The position numbers and the translations under genes were made by a program. A DNA stretch of 10,494 bases, taken from an uncultured Clostridia bacterium (GTDB lineage: Bacteria; Bacillota; Clostridia; Christensenellales; Pumilibacteraceae). The notes under the pieces were generated by a model. It did not search any database. It was not told the DNA's origin and saw nothing but the letters and a program-made list of their open reading frames with translations. Positions within the stretch are counted from its first letter, which is position 1, and the number at the start of each line of letters is the position of its first letter. Positions 7,300 to 10,494 of this stretch are shown piece by piece. The DNA is taken from NCBI GenBank assembly GCA_947589145.1, contig CANQCB010000050.1, forward strand, positions 1 through 10,494. Direction: 5' to 3'.

Positions 7300-8675
7300 T
7301 TTACTTTGTCGTATCGTTCGTTTTCCGTCCCGGAACAAAGCGGAAATACGAGATTCAGATTGAATATACCGTTGTCCGCTCGAATTGTCATCTCACCGCC
7401 GTATTTCTTCACGATATATCTGATACTTTTCATACCGAAACCGTGCCGATCAGTATCGGCTTTTTTCGTACCCGGCAGACCGTTTTCGAAAACTATATTC
7501 CCGGAGTAAGCGTTACGCGAATGTATTATAAGAAAATCGTTATATCTTTTTACGGAAAGCGAAATATAACGGCGCTCCTCTTCCAACCCTCGAACGGCGT
7601 CGATGGCGTTGTCAAGGATATTACCGAACAGTGCAAAAACATCGGTTTCCCGCATAACAGACAGCGAAGTACCGTCCGCGATGCAAGAAAGATTTATCGC
7701 CGATTTACGGCAAACCAGACTTTTCTCGGTCAAAATAACGTCGAGCGCCTCGTTTTCGGTGCGATAATTGCTGTCATAAACCGAAATGAGTCCCTCTATT
7801 TCTTCGGCGACCGCCCTGTCTATGTTTTTGGCTTCGGAGAGCACCCTGATCTGGTGTCTTAAATCGTGACATTTAAGATTTATAAGATCGATACTCTCTT
7901 TAACTTGAAAATAATGCTCTTTTTCTCTGTTGTGAATGCGCTTCAAACTTTCGAGATCGCTTTCTGATTTCAAACGTCTCGGTAGTTCGAACAGAAGCAC
8001 GAGAACGAGAACGCAACACAGCATATTGAACAAATGCAACAGGCACACGGGCAGCGCATTGGTATCCGGAGCAACGGAATAAGTGACGACGGAACTGAAA
8101 ATCGCGTCGATAAACGTAATGATTATCGTTATAAAAAACACATAGGAGTTTTTCATTTGCTGCACGCCGCGCCGACGCATGGGTACGGCAAAAATCAAAA
8201 TCAAAACAAGATATACGATAAAAAACAACGAGAGATATAATACAAAAGAAAACCAGGCAATACCGTTTATGCCGAAAATACCGCTGCCGTAGAAATCTGA
8301 GACGATTTCTCCGTTCAATCCCAACGCGACGTTCAGAAATTCGTACGACTCCTGCGCTATGTGTTGTACGGTATACCCCGCGATCGCACAGCAAAGAACC
8401 TGTCTGAGCGGAGCGGCAAAAGAAAACGAAAGAGTAAGAACGCTCATCGCAAAAAGCGTAACGAACATCAGCGCGCAATACCATGCGGTATATACGACGT
8501 CGTGCGGAATGGGATAAGCGAACGCCGCTCCGAAACATAATAAAAAGCCGCCGCATAATCGCGGCAAAAAGCGCTTACGTCGGGGCAATACGAAAGCAAA
8601 TGCGGATTCCGCAATCAAAAGTTCCAAAACGAATAGGGGTCTGTACCAAAACAGCATTTGCGTAACATCGTACAT
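7287..8675 (-). CDS. AgrC-like sensor histidine kinase (GHKL ATPase type)
   Basis: I start this protein at the ATG at 8675 (462 residues). A GGAGGAGGT site lies seven bases upstream; an ATG 13 codons earlier would overlap the regulator gene and has no such site. The first 230 residues hold about six or seven membrane helices (near 9-30, 41-58, 64-85, 93-107, 137-163, 176-200, 209-229), like the sensor part of AgrC-type kinases. A helix follows, with the phospho-acceptor motif CHDLRHQIRVL; the likely histidine is H270. The ATP-binding domain has the N box NILDNAIDA (352-360) and the G box HGFGMKSI (411-418), typical of the HATPase_c_5 group. It should phosphorylate the LytTR regulator encoded four bases upstream. 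AgrC kinases usually sense cyclic peptides, but no AgrB or AgrD gene is in the window, so the ligand is unknown. Confidence 0.9.
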   Translation of the reverse strand: MYDVTQMLFWYRPLFVLELLIAESAFAFVLPRRKRFLPRLCGGFLLCFGAAFAYPIPHDVVYTAWYCALMFVTLFAMSVLTLSFSFAAPLRQVLCCAIAGYTVQHIAQESYEFLNVALGLNGEIVSDFYGSGIFGINGIAWFSFVLYLSLFFIVYLVLILIFAVPMRRRGVQQMKNSYVFFITIIITFIDAIFSSVVTYSVAPDTNALPVCLLHLFNMLCCVLVLVLLFELPRRLKSESDLESLKRIHNREKEHYFQVKESIDLINLKCHDLRHQIRVLSEAKNIDRAVAEEIEGLISVYDSNYRTENEALDVILTEKSLVCRKSAINLSCIADGTSLSVMRETDVFALFGNILDNAIDAVRGLEEERRYISLSVKRYNDFLIIHSRNAYSGNIVFENGLPGTKKADTDRHGFGMKSIRYIVKKYGGEMTIRADNGIFNLNLVFPLCSGTENERYDKVKQPQ

Positions 8676-8679
8676 GCGA

Positions 8680-9393
8680 TCAACCTCCTCCGCAAAAATC
8701 CGCAATCGCGGCAAGCACCTCTCTGCGTTTGCGCTGACTCATTTGAATGGGCGTCCCGTCCACATTTATCGTGCACCCGTCGATTGTATGAACGTATTCG
8801 AGGTTAACTACATAGAATCTGTTGATTTGAATGAATCCGTTCTTCTCCAATTGACCGATTACGTTCTTGATCTGTCCGTATGTGACAATCTCTTCGTTAA
8901 TGGTATGATAAATAAGTTTGTGATTGACTACCTCTATGTATTTAATATCGCAAGCGCGCATGCACACTATGCTTCCGTTCGGTATTTTCACCGTAATTTT
9001 CAGCCCTTCGCGCCGTTCTATGCGTTCGAGCGCTCTTCCGAGCACAATGGAAATGTTGTTTTTATTTACGGGCTTGATGATAAAATCCAACGCGTCGACT
9101 TTATATCCTTTGACCGCGAATTGCGCCATATTGGTGACAAAAACAATCACCATGTGCTTATCCTCTTTGCGGATCTCTTCGGAAACGCGCATTCCGTCAA
9201 TGTCGGGAAGTTCGATATCCATGAACACTATATCGAAATAGCATTGCCTGCGACGATCCAAAAAGGTGCTACCGTTGGCAAAGCGCTCCACATTCGCCCG
9301 TCTGTCGCGACTGCGGAACGCCTCTTCCACATATTTACATAAAACTTCGGCAGTCGCGTCGTCATCTTCGACGACGGCAACGGATATAACCAT
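8680..9393 (-). CDS. LytTR-family response regulator
   Basis: This 237-residue transcription factor has an N-terminal receiver domain and a C-terminal LytTR DNA-binding domain. In the receiver, the acidic pocket is E9-D10-D11 (VAVVEDDDA), the phosphorylated aspartate is D59 (FMDIELPDIDG), the conserved Thr is T87 (VFVTN) and the conserved Lys is K107 (FIIKPV). LytTR covers about 130-230, with the family strand IKYIEVVNHKL (150-160) and the INRFYVVNLEYV motif (190-201). I chose the ATG at 9393, with AAGGAG nine bases upstream; an ATG at 9399 is too close to that site and one at 9420 precedes it. The gene ends four bases before the kinase start, and its final Gly codons double as the kinase ribosome binding site. 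LytTR proteins typically bind paired direct repeats upstream of targets; I found no convincing pair here. The targets are unknown; the nearby lipoprotein/GH3 operon is a candidate by position only. Confidence 0.93.
   Translation of the reverse strand: MVISVAVVEDDDATAEVLCKYVEEAFRSRDRRANVERFANGSTFLDRRRQCYFDIVFMDIELPDIDGMRVSEEIRKEDKHMVIVFVTNMAQFAVKGYKVDALDFIIKPVNKNNISIVLGRALERIERREGLKITVKIPNGSIVCMRACDIKYIEVVNHKLIYHTINEEIVTYGQIKNVIGQLEKNGFIQINRFYVVNLEYVHTIDGCTINVDGTPIQMSQRKRREVLAAIADFCGGG
8683..8691 (-). promoter_or_regulatory. Ribosome binding site that fixes the kinase start
   Basis: On the minus strand, GGAGGAGGT lies inside the end of the response regulator gene, seven bases before the ATG at 8675. 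It supports that start over the in-frame ATG at 8714 and encodes the regulator's terminal Gly-Gly-Gly. Confidence 0.85.
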
Positions 9394-9402
9394 ATACATT
9401 GT

Positions 9403-9408
9403 CTCCTT
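9403..9408 (-). promoter_or_regulatory. Ribosome binding site that fixes the response regulator start
   Basis: On the minus strand, AAGGAG lies nine bases before the ATG at 9393 and only three before the one at 9399. It supports a protein starting MVISVAVVEDD. Confidence 0.75.
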
Positions 9409-9520
9409 TACCCGCCGCATCCTCCGATTGTTTTTTCAATGACGGCTATAAACACGAAAATACTTTAACCGTCACCGAAAACAGGTGATAATAGTCGGAT
9501 CGCCAAAAACGAGTAACCTA

Positions 9521-9549
9521 ATGTTATCACAACATTTTTGTTTTATCAA
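9521..9549 (-). promoter_or_regulatory. Candidate promoter for the response regulator/kinase operon
   Basis: On the minus strand, TTGATA (9544-9549, five of six -35 matches) and TAACAT (9521-9526, four of six -10 matches) are 17 bases apart. The leader would be about 120 bases. An alternative on the same strand is TATTAT near 9487-9492 with a weak TTACTC 17 bases upstream. No paired LytTR sites were recognised nearby. Confidence 0.45.
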
Positions 9550-9760
9550 GAGGGTTCTCAAATTTTTTCGGATTTTTTTCGTCGGAGACGACCCCAACTT
9601 TCCCCTCCGCTTCGTAAAATATACGATCACCTTTCGCGTTTTCTATGCGTCGAGTCGCTTCGTATACGTTTTTATCGAACTATTTATGAGACGATTGCGC
9701 TCTCGCCTTTTCGTCTTTTACCGAGTATTTGCAAGATTCGCGTTTATCTTAGCCTCATAT
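9550..9760. other. Gene-free stretch between the two-component operon and the ThuA-like gene terminator
   Basis: Together with the leader (9394-9549), this is a non-coding gap of more than 300 bases. It contains T-runs on the plus strand (9561-9566, 9571-9577) that give an A-rich region upstream of the candidate promoter. No AgrD-like peptide gene was found on either strand. The one long plus-strand frame crossing it starts at a GTG without a ribosome binding site and runs into the antisense of the ThuA-like gene. Confidence 0.6.
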
Positions 9761-9806
9761 AAAAAAGAACCGCGGAAACGAATATTGTCGCTGCGACGGT
9801 TCTTTT
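9761..9806 (-). terminator. Intrinsic terminator of the ThuA-like gene
   Basis: AAAAGAACCG (9763-9772) is perfectly complementary to CGGTTCTTTT (9797-9806), with a 24-base loop that may pair further. On the minus strand the stem is followed by a T-run (9761-9766, partly inside the arm). The ThuA-like stop codon lies about 60 bases upstream of it. The T/A symmetry means it may also work on the plus strand. Confidence 0.8.
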
Positions 9807-9854
9807 GCGTTATTCTTTTGTGCCGTTATTTTATGCCGATATTTTGTGCCGTTA
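9803..9854. repeat. Three tandem 13-bp repeats after the ThuA-like gene
   Basis: Three contiguous units are TTTTGTGCCGTTA (9816-9828), TTTTATGCCGATA (9829-9841) and TTTTGTGCCGTTA (9842-9854). The outer two are identical and the middle one differs at two positions. A shortened relative, TTTTGCGTTA (9803-9812), overlaps the terminator arm. The array fills the space between the ThuA-like double stop codon and its terminator, so it would be transcribed in the 3' untranslated region. Confidence 0.85.
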
Positions 9855-9867
9855 TCGAGTCTTGTTA

Positions 9868-10494
9868 TTACGACTCCAAGTCGGCGTCATCCTCGATATA
9901 ATAGGCGGTATCAATGCCCGCTACGCCGAACAGGGCGTCGAGGGTGAATTGGCATTGCTCGGGGCTACTGAAAGTCTCGGAATGATCCGTCGTCGAACCC
10001 GTGTCTAAATTATACGACTGCAAGTTGTGACCCCAATTCATATATACCATATTGTAATTATTGTTTGCCCAAGCTATGGGGTGATGTCCGTCTATCCAGA
10101 TCTGATGTGCCAAGTCGGGACGGTTGTCATCTCCCGCAGGGTTTTCGGGCGTGGGGTTCATGGTAAGAAGAACGGTCGTGTCCTCGTCCTCGAACAAGTC
10201 TTTTTCCCATTCGTACCACTCGCAAGGCGCGCTCATGAACTCGTCACCGAGGTTAGCCGTTGCCGGGTGGTCGTGCGTTTCCACCTTCATGGGCTCTGCG
10301 GTGGGATTCCAAGTGTTCCAATAATACGCCCCTTGCTCCGTATCCAGACCCACGCGCGGACGGTATCCGTATACGCCGCACCGCATAAAATCATTCTGGA
10401 ACCAATCTTCCCATTCGTTGGGCGCGGTAAACGGATCGCCGTCCCACATCGCGAAACCTGCCGCATGGAAAATGAGACAGCCGCCGCCGTTATC
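9868..10494 (-). CDS. ThuA-like domain protein (partial, 5' end outside the window)
   Basis: The frame is open to the window edge, so 208 C-terminal residues are visible; the internal ATG at 10449 is not the true start, because family sequence continues upstream of it. The visible part opens with DNGGGCLIFHAAGFAMW, matching the GGG-x-(V/L)-x-x-(F/I)-H segment of ThuA (trehalose-utilisation-like) proteins, which have a class I glutamine amidotransferase-like fold. Later family marks are THDHPATANLGDEF (73-86), TTVLLTMNP (106-114), HHPIAWA (137-143) and MVYMNWGHN (149-157). ThuA relatives occur in sugar-metabolism loci, but their reaction is not settled. The protein is unusually rich in Trp, Asp and Glu, with an acidic tail. 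The stop is a double TAA TAA. Whether it has a signal peptide or extra domains cannot be seen. Confidence 0.8.
   Translation of the reverse strand, partial: DNGGGCLIFHAAGFAMWDGDPFTAPNEWEDWFQNDFMRCGVYGYRPRVGLDTEQGAYYWNTWNPTAEPMKVETHDHPATANLGDEFMSAPCEWYEWEKDLFEDEDTTVLLTMNPTPENPAGDDNRPDLAHQIWIDGHHPIAWANNNYNMVYMNWGHNLQSYNLDTGSTTDHSETFSSPEQCQFTLDALFGVAGIDTAYYIEDDADLES

Noticed and set aside
8676..8714. An upstream ATG that would lengthen the kinase by 13 residues
   Set aside because: It overlaps the response regulator gene and lacks a ribosome binding site, while the ATG at 8675 has a strong one.
9593..9601. A single match to the LytTR half-site pattern (AAAGTTGGG on the minus strand)
   Set aside because: LytTR regulators bind paired repeats about 12-13 bases apart; no second half-site was found, so one short match is likely chance.
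9485..9901. A 138-codon frame on the plus strand in the right-hand gap
   Set aside because: It starts at a GTG without a ribosome binding site, crosses a terminator hairpin and a tandem repeat, and ends antisense to the ThuA-like gene; its Phe/Arg-rich composition looks random.

Overview
The window looks like chromosomal DNA of an uncultured Firmicute of the class Clostridia, probably from a gut. The support is AGGAGG-type ribosome binding sites, an acylated lipoprotein signal, an AgrC-like histidine kinase with a LytTR response regulator, and a membrane-anchored family 3 glycoside hydrolase with its domains in permuted order. Placement below class level would be a guess. No rRNA, tRNA, CRISPR array, integrase or transposase was seen.

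Left part (1-1360, plus strand): the last 84 residues of a YhcG/DUF1016-type PD-(D/E)XK nuclease, a 100-base gap with two copies of a direct repeat around a perfect TATAAT, then a complete DUF4238 protein of unknown function. A 14-bp perfect hairpin (1432-1473) separates this block from the convergent genes that follow.

Middle part (1504-7162, minus strand): a two-gene operon, read from high to low coordinates. The first gene encodes a 667-residue lipoprotein with tandem bacterial Ig-like domains and a C-terminal beta-sandwich that may bind carbohydrate. Forty bases later comes a 1169-residue GH3 enzyme in which the GH3 C-terminal domain precedes the catalytic barrel. It has a membrane segment near each end and a predicted cytoplasmic tail with two related coiled coils. 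A candidate promoter lies upstream (7134-7162), and its RNA would begin with a 12-bp hairpin. Together these genes suggest surface glycan binding and cleavage; the substrate cannot be read from the sequence.

Right part (7271-9549, minus strand): a LytTR response regulator followed four bases later by its AgrC-like sensor kinase. This pair has its own candidate promoter and an intrinsic terminator whose loop contains the kinase stop codon. No AgrB or AgrD gene is present, so the signal is unknown. Whether the pair controls the neighbouring lipoprotein/GH3 operon is an inference from position only.

Right edge (9761-10494, minus strand): the 3' part of a ThuA-like gene, three tandem 13-bp repeats directly after its stop codon, and a clear intrinsic terminator. 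The stretch 9550-9760 has no convincing gene. No complete new system stands out. The best leads are the nuclease/DUF4238 pair with its repeat-flanked promoter, the two-membrane-anchor GH3 with a coiled-coil tail, and the 13-bp repeat array.
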